Origin: Lentinula raphanica
Lineage: Eukaryota > Basidiomycota > Agaricomycetes > Agaricales > Omphalotaceae
DNA: 64,000 nt
Reading direction: 5' to 3'
Assembly (NCBI GenBank): GCA_027919835.1
Contig: JANVFP010000029.1
Coordinates: forward strand, 434,001-498,000
Shown here: piece by piece, positions 22,190 to 34,605 of the stretch
Position numbering within the stretch: the first letter of the stretch is position 1
How the letters are laid out: every line of letters starts with the position of its first letter
Made by a program: the position numbers and the translations under genes
The notes under the pieces: generated by a model
What the model was told of the DNA's origin: nothing
Database searches by the model: none
What the model saw: the letters and a program-made list of their open reading frames with translations, nothing else

Positions 22190-23547
22190 ATGCCCACTAC
22201 ACTTTCGCTCGAACTGCAAGAACGCGTCATTGACGAGCTTGCTTATTCCTTTCCAGCTCTCAAAGCATGCAGCCAAGTCTGTAGAGCTTGGCTCTCTCGC
22301 TGTCGATCGCATCTGTTTCGAGACCTCGTCATTCGTCCAAGCGTTTATAACCAGGGATATTCGAATCCCTTTCTTACCGAAAATCAACAAATCTTCCCTT
22401 GCATCTCTTCGTGCATTGCCTATCATGTTCGAGCGCTCAAACTATTCTACGAAATCCAGCCGCGTCGGATTGCATCATCTTCGGATATCCCCAGCCCGTT
22501 GGACAACGCCTTGATCCCGACATCTTCAACGACCACTATAACTTTCCCATTCAAGAGACTCCAGTCTCTCCACATTTGCTGGAACGCCGTTAACTGGGGT
22601 GGTATCACGTCGCTGGAGAAAATCCTACAACAGATCGATTTTCTCCGGCATTTGGTCATCGAAGGTCGTTGGAGATTTCGTGTCAAGGAAGACATTCTCT
22701 GCTGCATCGCTGTGAATGCCCCTCATCTCAAAACGCTGTCCTTGTTGAGACTTCAATGGTTTCCAAGCTCTCTCGGATCCCCGATCGTTTCTAGGATTGT
22801 GAGTAGTTGGAAGAAGGCTTTTGTCGAAAAAGGCCGCGTTCCTGGGTTGAAGCTTGAACGTTTCTGCATCACGGAGAGTGCGACCAAGGGTTCCGGGGTG
22901 GATTTGATGAAGAACGTCGTCTTGCCTTCTCCTTGCTTGGATTTTGAACACCTTCGTTATCTAGCTATATCCGCCAATGGTCTCTTAGAGGCGTTGGGTG
23001 ATGCACGATTCGAAATTTTCAGCAAGCAGATTACCCATCTAGCCATTGTGAAACTGGACACACATATGCTAGGTTTGTCCCTCGAACAATTTGGAGATAT
23101 GGAGTAACTGATACCTGTTTTCCGATAGGTTTTCGGCTGAATGCTGACATTTTCCCAAATCTTTCGCACATACAACTCGATGTATATAAGGAATGCAATC
23201 TACAACAGTTCCTTCAGAACATACAAATTAATACAACCCCAACCACCTCTTTCCCGCCTTTGACTCATATGCACATCAACCTAAAGAAAGGCTTCATGAT
23301 ACGGGAAAACACTGAAAAGACAATGTTCGATCAAAGTGACGTCCTACACGCCTCCAACGTGGACTCAGCGCTACAGAGATTCATCGTCAACCTTGCAGCG
23401 AGTGTACATATTAGCATGCACTTTGCCCAACTTGGAGAAGGGTCAGAGATACAACGTAGCTGCATCCGACAAGTATTTCCACGAAGTGTTCTTGTCAGGC
23501 AGCTCGAGTGGATGGAGCCGAAATCATTAGAGTGGTGGCTCGGATGA
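22190..23547 (+). CDS. F-box protein
   Basis: Two exons, 22190-23072 and 23129-23547, give 433 aa. The N-terminal 40 residues match an F-box: LSLELQERVIDELAY, then ALKACSQVCRAWLSRCRSHLFRDLVI. The rest is leucine-spaced (RLQSLHICWNAVNW, HLKTLSLLRLQW, HLRYLAISANG), resembling the irregular leucine-rich tail common in agaricomycete F-box proteins, which form very large families. It would act as a substrate adaptor of SCF ubiquitin ligase; the substrate is unknown. The start was taken at the ATG immediately before the F-box. The intron was placed by the frame shift between the two open segments and TCCGATAG acceptor. Confidence 0.85.
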
Positions 23548-23742
23548 GGGAAGGAGGTAACCTGAACTTTGACAGGAATTTCGGTTATCAGACTTGACAG
23601 TGGATAAAAGCCTAGCGGTAGTTGTTGAGCGAGTCGTGATCTGCGAGGATTTTGTACAAAAATGATGTTGCATGAGATCTGCATTCCACAATACATGTAC
23701 ACGAAAGATCTCACACATAGTGACCGTACTGCAACTCCTGGA

Positions 23743-24777
23743 TTACATGTCTTCTGCGCCCCATTGATAACTCTCCAGCTGTGTGCGTTTGCTTGCATTA
23801 CGGGTCTGGAACAGCTTCTTTTCAAACCCATTTCCTCTATCTAAAACCTCAGGTTGAGAAGGATTTCATGGACTAATACAGGGTTAGGACTCACCCACAC
23901 CATCCCATCTATACCCGGGCTTAATGCCAAAGCGATTCGGAGGCGGTGGAGGTCCATTGTATTCGGGTCTCCGGGGCCCTTTGGCTTTCTTCTTCTGAAG
24001 TATAGTTCAGTACAAGCTCGATCATGACATTTTACAGCGATGATTAAAGAAACTCACCGTCAAGAACGCTGCGGCAGGGTCATTCCACAGTTCTTTGTCT
24101 TTCTGCTCTTGGTTCAATTCTTGGTCATCAGCACCCCGTGCAAACGGTCGACTCTTGAGCTTCTCCAAGTCAGCCTTCATCTTTTCCTTCTCCTCTCGCT
24201 GCACCAATCCTTTACCCCATTCCATTTTCTGAGCCTCCTTCTCCTCTTTTTCACGTTTCTTCCTAGCCGCTTCCGCCCGCATAGCTTTCGTATCAATCTT
24301 CCGACCAGCAGCATCACGGTATACAGTTTCCTGCATTCGTGCAATCTCCTCTGCCGTTTCCTCGGGTTCAAGGGCTTTCTTTGATTGAGAGGACTTCATT
24401 TGCCCTTTAACGAGTCCGCCAACGAAAGGCTTTTCTTCTTCCTCGGCTACAAGCAGTGGCTGCTCGTCTGGCGCCACAGACTCTTCTTGTGCAGGTCGGA
24501 TGGTTGTCCATCCTGAGGAGCCCTCTGCGGATGCGATTACTTTCCTCTTCTTGAAGCCTCTATCTTTTTCGACGACTGCCTCCGTTATATCGTCTTCGTC
24601 GTTGCTTTGATAGTTCCCCCAGCCTGCATCATCATCCTTGACGAGAGCCTTCGAACCTGATTGTCCTTCGTCCTTTGCTTTTCTTTTCTTCTTCTTCTTT
24701 AGTGGATCTCGAGCAAGAATAGCATCCGCCTTCGGTCCCGACATGTATTTCTCTGCTAGATATGCTTTCAGAGACAT
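23743..24777 (-). CDS. BUD13: Bud13, RES complex pre-mRNA splicing factor
   Basis: Three exons, 24777-24058, 23994-23895 and 23840-23743, give 305 aa. It starts [18 protein letters not shown], the typical Bud13 head, followed by a lysine-rich segment, acidic linker and long charged helix ([20 protein letters not shown]). The conserved C-terminal block is split by two introns: [19 protein letters not shown], then [15 protein letters not shown] and YQWGAEDM. Bud13 joins Pml1 and Snu17 in the RES complex of the activated spliceosome and promotes splicing and nuclear retention. Its stop lies about 195 bp from the convergent F-box gene. Confidence 0.95.
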
Positions 24778-25121
24778 TGTGTAACGGAGGATAGCGCTAT
24801 GAACTTGAGAGGAAGTGACCTTTCATAAGCGCCGGTTGGACAACGGCGTCTCTTGTATAAGCGGATCATATCTATCTAATCTTATCAGATTTCAGAAGTC
24901 TCCTGCTCCTCCTCTTTCGTCGTGAGGACCGAGGTTATATTCATGCGGAACCAATGGCAATCTCTTCAACCTCACCTGGTCTTTCTGGTCTGACAGTAAT
25001 GGCAATTTCAAGCTTTTTGAAGTCCAGCCATTTCGCTACGCCTTGTTACCGGGCTTCCCGTGATTCTGAACGGCTTTTCTGACTAACACCAACTTGTTTC
25101 TGTTCTATCACCTCCCGGTCA
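24778..25121. other. Divergent promoter region, BUD13 / glutaredoxin
   Basis: These 344 bp separate the two divergently transcribed ATGs. No ORF of interest and no clear TATA box is visible. Confidence 0.4.
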
Positions 25122-25707
25122 ATGTTTTCTCGCACTCTACTTGCCACACATCGTCTATTCACGACAACTGCAAAACAGCCGACTATCAAGGAGCTCGTGG
25201 AAGTGCGTCTCACCGAATCTTGAACAACCATCCATCCAACGCCTCATCATTCCTGGCAGTCTGCGATTTCGGAAAACCCGGTCACTGTCTTTTCCAAAAC
25301 CACATGTCCTTTTTGCACCGCGACAAAGTCACTGTTTTCTAACAAGTTTCCCAATGTTCCGGTGAAAGTGCTAGAGTATGCAGCTCCTCTCATATGTTAT
25401 CTGCGGAAAACGCTCAATGTTTAGCGTGGATAGACTGGACCTTCGTGAGGACGGACCAGCAATTCAAGCGTATTTGGCCCAGAAAACAGGACAGCAGACA
25501 GTGCCTAATGTTTTCGTCAGTGAGTGCCTTCAGCTTATGGTGCTGCATGATTATGATGAACAAGCTCTATTTCAGAGTCACAGCATATAGGAGGTTCGAA
25601 GGATTCATGTGCACCGTCATATTTTTCACTCAACTGTGTCTTTAGGCAACGACTCTTCGCAGGCTGCATACCAAAGCGGAAGACTCTTTAATATGCTCAA
25701 AGAATGA
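25122..25707 (+). CDS. Dithiol glutaredoxin, probably mitochondrial
   Basis: Five exons: 25122-25202, 25260-25375, 25434-25519, 25576-25593, 25646-25707 (120 aa). The N-terminal ~18 residues are rich in Arg, Thr, Leu and lack acidic residues, consistent with a mitochondrial presequence. The core shows VFSKTTCPFCTATKSLF with the CPFC active site, LDLREDG, the cis-proline motif TVPNVFV and the glutathione-binding HIGGNDS. The fourth exon is 18 nt and encodes the residues leading into HIGG; without it the fold would lose its GSH-binding loop. It reduces glutathionylated proteins. The intron before exon 3 uses the second of two AG acceptors, giving the family phrase LELDLREDG. Confidence 0.9.
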
Positions 25708-25824
25708 TGAAACAGAAATCGAATCAAGTATGTATTTGCACTTAGAGACAGATGTATGCTAGAATTCGAGCTGGCTCTGCTAGAGGTTCATACATGTCTT
25801 ATGACCGTGCATATAATGTAAGCT

Positions 25825-27755
25825 CTATCGAGAAACCGTTTGCTTCAGAGGTTCTGGACTGAGAGGCGAAAGCATTATCTGGTACTGAGACTGGAAACCG
25901 ACAGTAGTAATATCCAGGCTGGGCAAGCGCGCGTGTTTGTTTTCTTGTTCGAAGATTCCACCGTAATCTGTGTCGAAAAGGCCGCCAGAAGACCAATCGT
26001 CGAACGTGTCGTTATAGTCGTCGTGTCGAAGATACGTTGAGCTAGGTGCCTTAGTGATTTTCGGCGTTCGTTCTGCTCTTGTGGGGTTTACGGATCGACG
26101 TTGAGGATTTGATGGAGCAACACGCTCTTTTGCAGAATCAGCCGCGCGGATGGTTTCAAGGAATTCGTCGAAGAAGGATGAAAGAGGTTTGGCAGGTTTC
26201 TTTGATGTTAATTGAGAGGCAACTCCGGCAGTTTGGTCAGGACGACTCGGAGTAGGAGATGTGTGAAAGTTCTTTGTAAGTTGAGTGTTGACAGAGGGAA
26301 CATCGGTAGCAAGGTGAGGATAAGGGGCTAACTCCAGAGTACTTGCACAAGGAGCCGCAGGAACGGGAAGAGTAGAACATGGAGCGAAGTCGGTAGGTAC
26401 TTGCAAACCTGGTGGAACCACTTTGGTGGGCTTCGGCGAAGAAAATATACGTACATCAACGGACACGATAGGAGTGTCAGTAGCACATTCCGAGACAGGT
26501 CCAAAATTCGACTTGGTTTGAGGAGGTGAAGGTGAAAGTTGAGCTGAAGCCATATATGAAGATGATTGAGTTGGGGTGGGTTGTTGAATGGATCTGTCAG
26601 TGACCGACATAGTCTTGGTTGAAGCATTGACGAAAGATAGCGGACGTGGGCCAGCAAAAGTTGAATCGTCCACTTCGTTAGAGTTCACCTGCGGGGATGG
26701 CCTAGAAAGGTCCAAATGATTGTCACTGTGGAAGATATCCAAGCAGATAAAGGGATGAAGCACCAACCTGCTCATACGACGGACGCTTCTCTGATGTAGC
26801 AACTCTGATTTCTCAATGGGAACCAACGCCAGTGGACGGCGAGACCCAAAACCGGTATTCGTGTTGCATTTGGCCTTAGGGATAACAATCCCCTCCTTGC
26901 GAAGCTCTTCTCTTGTTCGTTTCTTTGATGGATGCGGTAGTGTACGAGTTGGCCATTCAGTAAGGGACTTGAGTATAGAGTTGCCTCTCGATAGCTTCCT
27001 TTCTTTAGAGGAATCGAACGAAGCGGTACGAATAGAGGATGTCCGATGAGGGTCGACTAGGTTCCATGATGGTCGACGTTTGAGTTTGGATTCAGGAGTA
27101 TCGTGAAGATAATCAGGTATCTTGAACTGAAGAGGTTTGCGAGTGGGGGCAGGTGCATTTGGATCGGGTTCAATAAGGCTATCCGCTGGTTCCACGCCGG
27201 ACAAGACTGCTGCTTGTAGGAGACGATCGGCTAGCGCCCGTTTCCGCTGCCCGCTAGGTTGAGGACGAGCATCAGCCTCTTCGACAGGTGAGTTGATACG
27301 TAGAACATTGGATTTCTTCCGTCTCTTTCCTACAGGTGTTGATTCAGATGGTGACATTTCTTCGCTGAAATCACGGCTGTCGTTGTCATCTTGTATCCGT
27401 TTTCGGCGTTTCCTAGCATATGTACGCAGTTTCTTGTCAATGGAAAATGGTACAGGTCCTGGTTCTTCGGATGGAAAAGCAGATTGTTCAGGACAAAATC
27501 GAACACGTGGTGTACTTTGATCTTCATGATCTTGTTGCTGATTTGCTCCTGGATGTTGATAGAGAATGGAATCCGTAAGAGCCTGAGGTGCAACAGAGCG
27601 CGTATCCACTTGAACGGACAAGGAGGGACAGAAAGGATTGAGGATATCGTGACGCGTACGTTTTCGTTTCGACTGTAGACGCAAAATGCATCAATTACTC
27701 AGAAAAAGAGGATGAGTTAGATAGTTACTGAGCGTTGAATCTTGGGACATTCCAT
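25825..27755 (-). CDS. Orphan basic, serine/proline-rich protein
   Basis: Exons 27755-27729, 27672-26768 and 26701-25825 give about 602 aa. Nine residues are encoded by exon 1, then a basic nuclear-like stretch (SKRKRTRHD). Further features are TPRVRFCPEQSAFPSEEPGPVPFS, two bipartite-like basic clusters (ARKRRKR, GKRRKKS), a long serine/proline/threonine-rich middle, and a C-terminal block with PLSSFFDEFLETIRAAD and an aspartate-rich DDYNDTFDDW end. The 66-bp intron 26767-26702 is a multiple of three and free of stops, so it could be retained. The family is not recognised; a nuclear regulatory or cell-cycle protein is possible, but nothing proves it. Confidence 0.6.
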
Positions 27756-28275
27756 TGGTTCAGAATTGTTGATGGTGGTACAGAGGCAAGAGTGGTAGGC
27801 GGTCTAACCTCGTTTATGGAGCAACAAAACAGCTCCCAGCTGGCAGGCTGATCGTAGAAGCCTGCAAACAAGTGCAGATGTTCACAGCGGGCTCATTAGG
27901 CTACTCCCTGGCCCCTGGGTTCGGTGAGGCTCGGTGAAGGCTCGGGGGGATTTTGAATCGTGAGAAATGCAAGATATCTCGAGTTCCGCTGGTAATCTGA
28001 TAATGTCGAAGACTTTCCACTTATCTGATAAGTCCAAAGAGTAGAAATGACAATCTTGGGATCTTGATAACTTGATTCTCCCCGCCACAGTCTAAAAAAG
28101 CTCAGATGAAGAACTGCACCAAAAAATAATATGAGAAATCATAGATCAATGACCAATCCGAGCGCTGCCGAGGTGACTTATGTGGGTATCCTTTCCTTAC
28201 GAACCGTCGACTTGACTGGCCGGGCCCTCCTTTATCTGTACCACCAACTACTCCCACATTTTCCGCTGTATTCTC
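27756..28275. other. Divergent promoter region upstream of MFS transporter
   Basis: 520 bp between divergent start codons. No gene is seen. A CCTGGCCCCTGGG phrase at about 27906 resembles one at about 16517, the only similarity noticed. Confidence 0.4.
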
Positions 28276-30363
28276 ATGTCTCTTCCAGATAATCAGTCAG
28301 AGGAAGAGCCTTTGCTCTCGAGCAACGTCCAACGCAATGCTCGTGCTGGCCCTAGACCCAGTCCATACTGGTACGTCCTCAATCCGGTTCGTGCGAGGTC
28401 ATACTCTGAATATCATCATCCAGGCTAGTCCCAGTAGTGATATTCGCCTCTATGGCTGTATGTCCTCTCTGATCGCACCGTTCCCTTCCCTGTCTCATCT
28501 ACTCCCAGCGGGGTGTGTCTATGGCTCCACGGGTCCAGGTATACAACGACATAGCGTGCAGGGCGTTAAGCATCCCTTTGGATGAATGCAAAACGTCTTC
28601 GGACGTTCAAGGAAGGGCTGCAAGGATACAGGCTTGTACGACTACTATCTTACTATGCTGCGACATCGATTCAGACGTATCTGTTTATTTCAAGCCATCA
28701 CCACAGTCATGAGTATATTGAGTGCGCTAGCAACGGGACCATGGAGTCGCTGGGGAGATTTTCATGGTCGGAAACCCCTGCTCTTCTTCACGCTTTCCGG
28801 AGCCTTGTCTATGTAAGCCTTCAATTTTGTCCTATTCGCATCGCCCTTATCATAGGCTTGTTTGGCACATGACAGGGAGCTAGTATACCTTTTGGTAACT
28901 CGCAAGAACACACCTTTCTATGACTACGCCGAACAATTCATTATGGTCGGTCCTGTGCTAGATGGCTTGGTCGGCGGTCTATCAGCGTTCAATGGTGTTG
29001 TCCACGCGTAAGTATCGATTCCTGATCGTCGATCTATGAACCCCAACCGATTTGTGCTTTTTAGGTATACGTCAGATTGCACAGCACCTGGCTCTCGAGC
29101 AAAGATATTCTCTACCCTACAAGGCATGGTCTTCATAGGACTGGCCATAGGTCCTTGGGTGTGTATGATGTACTAGTTTTCTTGAGCTACTACTTACACC
29201 GTTCATGATTCCAACAGCTTGGAAGCTTCATCACTTCATCGATTGGATCCGGAACGACGAATCCATATACGCTGTTCTTCGTTAGCTCCGCAATGGATGC
29301 ACTCTTGCTCTGCTTCGTTGCTTTCGTGCTGCCCGAATCAATTGAGAAGAAATACGAAACCCCTGAGGCCAATGCCAGTTGGAGAAGGAAACCTCTGAAG
29401 GCATCCATTAAATCTGGCCTTGCCGAACTTCTCGCCGGATTCCTGTCTCCTATCTCTATCTTTATACCCCGATATATCACCAACTATGAAGGTTCCAGGA
29501 AAAGAGACTGGAATCTGGCTTTCGCTGGAAGTGCACTTTTTTTGTACCTGATCTCTATAGTGAGTCGTTCGATGTTTCACCTGCTTCACTATTCACTCAT
29601 AACATACTTTAGGGAGTGTTCTCAATCAAATATTTGTATGCTAAACATATCTATTCCTGGAGCTCTAACGAGGTACGAACTTTGCTCATGTATGCTCATC
29701 TCGGACTAAACTATCGTCATACAGTTAGGATACTACATGTCCTTGTTGTGGATTACTCGGGCTCTCAATCTCTTAGTAGTTCTTCCTCGTAAGTTCGTAT
29801 CTCAATCTTTCGCCTTTCGACTCTCAATGAGCGCAACAGTTATCGTGAACTACTTCAAACCGAAACACCAACCAAATGATCCGTTATCCATTTGGTCTGA
29901 ATTGCGCTTCGACAAGCTTCTAGCTCAAGCTTCTCTATTCGTCGATGCATCTGCAGACGCTCTAGTCGCGATAGTACCATCATCATCACAGCCCGCCTTC
30001 GTTGCTTTCTCCTGTTTATCATCCTTCACTTCGGGCGGGAACCCCACTCTACATTCGCTTGGTGCAGTGTGCTTACATGCAAGCGGGCGTAGCTCGGAAG
30101 TGGGATCTTTGTTTGGTGCGATGGCGGTCCTTTCTGCAGTCGCTCATGTCATCTCTGTGAGTTGTTCCCGCTGCAGTTGATCTGTTGATTGAACAATCCC
30201 GCCTTTATGATAGCCAACCTTATACGCCGTCATTTATGGAACGACTGTGGCAACGTTTCCAAAGGCTATTTTTGTCCTGGCTGCATCTCTTCTTGGTACT
30301 GCAGTTCTCTTGTTGACATTCATACGGATCAGGAATCGGGTTACACTGGCCACCCGTCTATAG
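28276..30363 (+). CDS. Major facilitator superfamily transporter (copy 1)
   Basis: Eleven exons: 28276-28370, 28424-28457, 28509-28635, 28695-28812, 28876-29007, 29065-29158, 29218-29559, 29613-29672, 29725-29788, 29840-30156, 30214-30363 (510 aa). An acidic N-terminal EEEPLL motif, of the dileucine type used for vacuolar/endosomal sorting, precedes TM1. The loop 2-3 signature is GPWSRWGDFHGRKP, the MFS GxxxDRxGR variant. TM4 region YTSDCTAPGSRAKIFS and TM5 region GLAIGPWLGSFI follow, then a central loop with LPESIEKKYETP. Substrate is unknown; the relatives are fungal MFS carriers distantly like tetracycline-resistance and SLC46-type proteins. A paralogue lies at 46217-49003. Confidence 0.88.
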
Positions 30364-30534
30364 ATAAGCAGAGGTCCAATGATTGCTCTATCATAGCATT
30401 TCATTACGCCTCCCTCAGAATACCTTCGTGTACCAAGAACGGATCATGTATTTCTTGCAAAAAACTGGAGTTCAAACGAATCATTGAAAGACAGATACGT
30501 TACATAGCTATAAGACCCAAGAAAATCGCCCAAT

Positions 30535-32571
30535 CTACATGAACGGTAGCAATGCTTGAGGAAGGATGCTTGGAATAGCAGCGCCACTGGGAGGTTCGAT
30601 GGAAGTGAAGTAATCACCCCACCAGGGTCCAGCTGCCCACCAGGAAAGTCCAATCCAAGCACCACCGGCTTCTTGCATGGAACAGACAGCCCCAAAGACA
30701 GCCTGAATACAATCGGTATTGGACCCAGCTCCAATTTCACCCAAGAAGCCTTTAAAGCCGGTAGATTGCAGCCACGAAGTGGCATCGGCCAAACGGGAGG
30801 CACCAATCGAGTTGGACACACAGGTGCCGCTCGTTCCAGATCCGTCAGAGTCGAGATATTGGTGCATTTCTGATCATCATGAGGATGAAATTAGCTCAAT
30901 CCTATGGACATAGGATAAGAAAGAACACAGACCAATGGCTACGTTGTCGTTGGGATCTGTTAGTGCTTCGAATGCAGCTGCATTACCACTGGTGATCCAA
31001 GCTGGATAGGTATATCTGTTAGCGGCTCTGATCCTTTTCGGTTTTACAAGGACTCACTCCAGGCTCCCGTGTACGCTGGATAATAATGATCAATCGTACG
31101 TTATCTCAACGTTGTATGAAGCTAAAACTTACAAGTGCCTTCAACCAAGATTAGCTGCTCGGTAGCACCACTTGCTCTCACTCCGTTAACACCTGCTTGC
31201 ATCTGTACGGAATCAGTAAGTGGAAACGTATGGGAAAGTAGTGGTCGTATACCATCTCGAAGACAACCTGAGCGGTAGGCTGGTAGGGTTCGTTCATGAG
31301 GTCTCCAGAGAATTTGAGCTGCATTATTCCTGCGGTCGAAATTACCGGACTACTCACCAAAGATGACGTGGTCGTTGTCTTTCTGTTGATCGAATTGTAA
31401 GTCTAAGAGTTCTCATTTAAAGCCTAGCATTGTGAAAAACTCACAAACTGTCCTGCAAGGTTTGTCCAGACTATTGACTCGTAGATGAGTGGGAACTAAC
31501 AGCAGAATATCGCGAATGGAGATTTACATGTCTGGAAGCTGAATCGCACAGGAAAATGAACGGGATAAGCAGCTGGTTGAATCGAGCAGAATGAACTTAC
31601 TCAGATGTACTGGTGAGTGTGGCTCCATTGTAAATCAGGTAGTTGTGAGCTGTTATGGATCAGATGGTTGGTTCAGTAACCTAGAAAGAAGCCCAGCAAG
31701 TCACCTACGCTCGATGGCGACGAAAGCTCCTTGGCTTGTGATCTCCGAAACAGTCTGAAGATTTGTTCAGGAGACATGCAATTGAAAGAACACGAAGTAT
31801 AAACTCACAGATGAAAGGCCGCTGAAGTAGTCTGAATCAAATGGACCCGTAATACCAGTAGCAGGTGGGCACAATCTTTCGAGCAAGAAGGGAAGCCGGA
31901 AGAAGTTGAAGCCTTGGCCAACAAAATACTTTGCGAGTCGTGACTGTCAGTATATGTTGCACACGGTCAAGAAAACGACATTACATCGATGGAACTGGGA
32001 AACGTTGTAAACCATTAACAGTTAGTATCAGCGAGGTAGGATGTTACATTCTAACCCACCTTGGTGCTGGCCAAGTGTAGTCAGTACCAAGAACACCTGG
32101 AATGACTGTATTTCCGAATTCAGCGCCAGACTCGTTGACACCGAAGTAAGTGAACTTTGTTGTGGGACCAGAGCAGGTCCCTGCTGCAGAAGAGGGCGCG
32201 GATCCTGAAGATGTAGATGTCGGTGTTGTGCTTCCGGTTGTCGAGCTGGCAGGTGCTGTAGTAGTGACCGCTCCAGGAAGGCATTGTGAATAGTCTTGAA
32301 TCCAGCCGTCAATCTCAGAATGGTCATGGGTTAGAAGAAAGGTGGCGACTCACAGGCATTAGACACCACACAGCTCGAGCCAGCGGCGCAAGTTGTTGAT
32401 CCAGTCCAACCAATGCCCTTCAATGTCACAATTCAGCTTTGTTTCATTAGTGAACCAAGTACGGAGACATCATACTCCACATTGCCCCCAGATGGGGGAT
32501 TGGCCTCGAACTGAGGTGGCAAGCGCAATTGAGATGGCCAAAGACGCGAACTTCATAGACAGGAATTTCAT
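30535..32571 (-). CDS. Secreted GH5 endoglucanase with N-terminal CBM1
   Basis: Fifteen exons on the minus strand: 32571-32476, 32417-32354, 32294-32060, 31994-31985, 31928-31809, 31754-31709, 31649-31601, 31538-31528, 31470-31445, 31382-31358, 31302-31253, 31202-31133, 31075-31058, 31001-30933, 30869-30535 (407 aa). A signal peptide is followed by a cellulose-binding CBM1 (IWGQCGGIGWTGSTTC..YYSQC) and a Ser/Thr linker. The GH5 domain shows NFFRLPF, AIEPHNY, catalytic acid in LMNEP, IEMHQYLDSD and the nucleophile region LGEIGAG. This order matches fungal Cel5A/EGII (endo-beta-1,4-glucanase). Exons of 10, 11, 18, 25 and 26 nt are needed to keep the protein intact. It converges with the MFS gene. 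Confidence 0.93.
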
Positions 32572-33292
32572 GGTTGGCGGATGCTGGGTTTCTGGGCGTG
32601 CGTCACGTAGATCTTTTAAACCAGCGGGTAGACCAGAACACGAATTCATTATCCGTTGTTTTACCGAGGAGAAAATCATGAACGATGGCCGTGCACAGTC
32701 ACATGTAGCAGGTTATTGTACGGATGAGTGTTGAAAAGTCGAAGTATATCCGAAAACGTCCCCTGGAGCTTATGGCTCAAGCGAGGATGTATCGAACAGA
32801 ATGGAATGTTGGGGATAGTCTCTATGTGGCCGGAACGATCACCTTGCGGTGAAATGTCGAATGACTTACATACATAGTTCAGGCCATCGAGAGCAGCAAA
32901 AATTGTTCCGCGCTGTCTTTGTCTGCGGAAATGCATCGGTGGCTATAAATTCTTGACTTGTCATTTCAGAGCATCGAAGCATTTTCAGTGAGGGAAAAAG
33001 ACTTAGCCTCAATATGTTGCTCGACGAGATAGTTCTTCGTAAGTTGTAACTCATAATTTCGTCCGATGATTATCCATTTGTCAGGTTGAAAACTCAAGAG
33101 ACCAGGATTGTACAACAACCTGCAAGATAGTACTGTCAACCTTATATGGTGAAATCTAGGTCGTCGACCGAGATAAGAAGTGCGGGAGTGGGTATTTCAA
33201 AACACATAAGAGAATTTTGTACTAGCAAAAGGGTAAATGCCCATAGTTCGAGTGAGACTTAGTTGAACTTGCCTCTGATACATTGCTCATTG
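32572..33292. other. Upstream region of the endoglucanase gene
   Basis: About 720 bp between the SARAF stop and the endoglucanase ATG (both on the minus strand). A TTTAAAA box lies about 45 bp upstream of the ATG on that strand. No carbon-regulator site is certain by eye. Confidence 0.35.
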
Positions 33293-34388
33293 TCACCTAA
33301 CATTGGAGCCCCCAAAACCCGTACTTCGTCTCATGTTGCCTAGATTGGAAGAGCCTTCGCCTCGGTCGTCTGAATTCGAAGAGAACCAACTACGCCTGGA
33401 AGGTCCCCCACCAAATAACGACGCCGGTCTCCTGTTTCGCTCCCAGTCCCATTGCCTTCCTTGTCTACCGTCATTCTCATTGTTGTTGTTGTTGCGGAAG
33501 AGGTACTGATTAGCCAGACCACCAACTATGGCACCTGTCCAGAAACCTGGTCGCCACAGCTGATCATTCGTGGTTTTGGTATACGGAGGCGGAGGATCTC
33601 TTCCTGTATCATCATCGTAAGAACCTGGAAATCTGCCATTTCCACCACCTGGGCCGGGTCTTCCTCCAGGTGGATTGCTACGCGATGAGCTAGGAGAAGG
33701 AGTTGCACGTGTTCGTAGGCAGGATTTGAGGAAACTGTAACAGATAAACAGCAGAACTGCAACCCAGGCCACCATGAAAGCAATGTTAGCGATGTTCGTT
33801 GCTAATATCAATCTTCAAGGCCAGCTCTCACTCCCAAATACTATCGGGCTCACGTTTCTTCCATGAAGTGTACTTTGAATCTCTGTCCCAGATGTCTCTC
33901 GGAACCTCAACCAACCTATATTCGAGCGAGCAAGAGTCTGAGAAACCTTACATGAGCAATACTTCACAGTAACTCATACAAAGATTATCACCTTTGAGAA
34001 CATACGGATCACCAGGGCCTGACCAGCCTTCGCAGGAGACCTGGAATCAATCTCTCAGTTCAACCTGACCACCCCAAACTCGTCAAAGTCGCAGACTCAC
34101 CATGACTTTTCCAAACCGCAATGCTTCGGGCAGATCTGCTTCGCACTAGAGCACATTCACACTGAATGATCCACGAAGCCCATTCTGCAGAGAATAGAGG
34201 CATACCTTCCAGTCAACATCCAAGTCTGTTCCGCCAATGTTCTTGCAACGTACAACTTCAGGTTGGTAGGCCTTACAGGGCTTTCCAACACAAACGAGCT
34301 GTTGGATAGGTCTGGTTCTTCGAGCTGCTGTGGTTTCGTCTTTGTAGAATGTTAATGCCTTAATGCTGGCTAGTTTGACGCGAGACAT
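33293..34388 (-). CDS. SARAF (TMEM66) homologue
   Basis: Exons 34388-34206, 34145-34101, 34040-33992, 33937-33842 and 33801-33293 give about 293 aa. The luminal SARAF signature is clear: KLASIKALTFYKDETTAARRTRPIQQLVCVG, CKAYQPEVVRCKN, DVDWKCEADLPEALRFGKVMVSCEGW, YVLKGSCSLEYRLV. A transmembrane helix (AFMVAWVAVLLFICYSFL) follows, then a glycine/arginine/asparagine-rich cytosolic tail with a PPPPY motif. In animals SARAF down-regulates store-operated calcium entry; the fungal role is unknown. Human SARAF has a signal peptide, absent from this start; an extra upstream coding exon is possible. The last intron (33841-33802, 40 bp) is the least certain. Confidence 0.8.
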
Positions 34389-34605
34389 GTTAGAGGGATC
34401 AGTGCCGTTGGTCAAAAACTAGTCTTTATATGAAAGTCTGATGAAAGTTGATCGATGTCAGTTAAGCGCGCATAAAAAACGCAGCGGACACGTCTTGAAC
34501 ACGTCGCCCCACACCAACCCAACAAACATGATGGTCATTACAATGTACGATACAGTATCAATCTATAAAACGAAACACAAATAGCAGATAGAGATAACTC
34601 AATTA

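Noticed and set aside
27897..27930. CCTGGCCCCTGGG phrase shared with 16517-16530
   Set aside because: Only 13-14 bp identical with unrelated flanks; could be chance, so not called a repeat.
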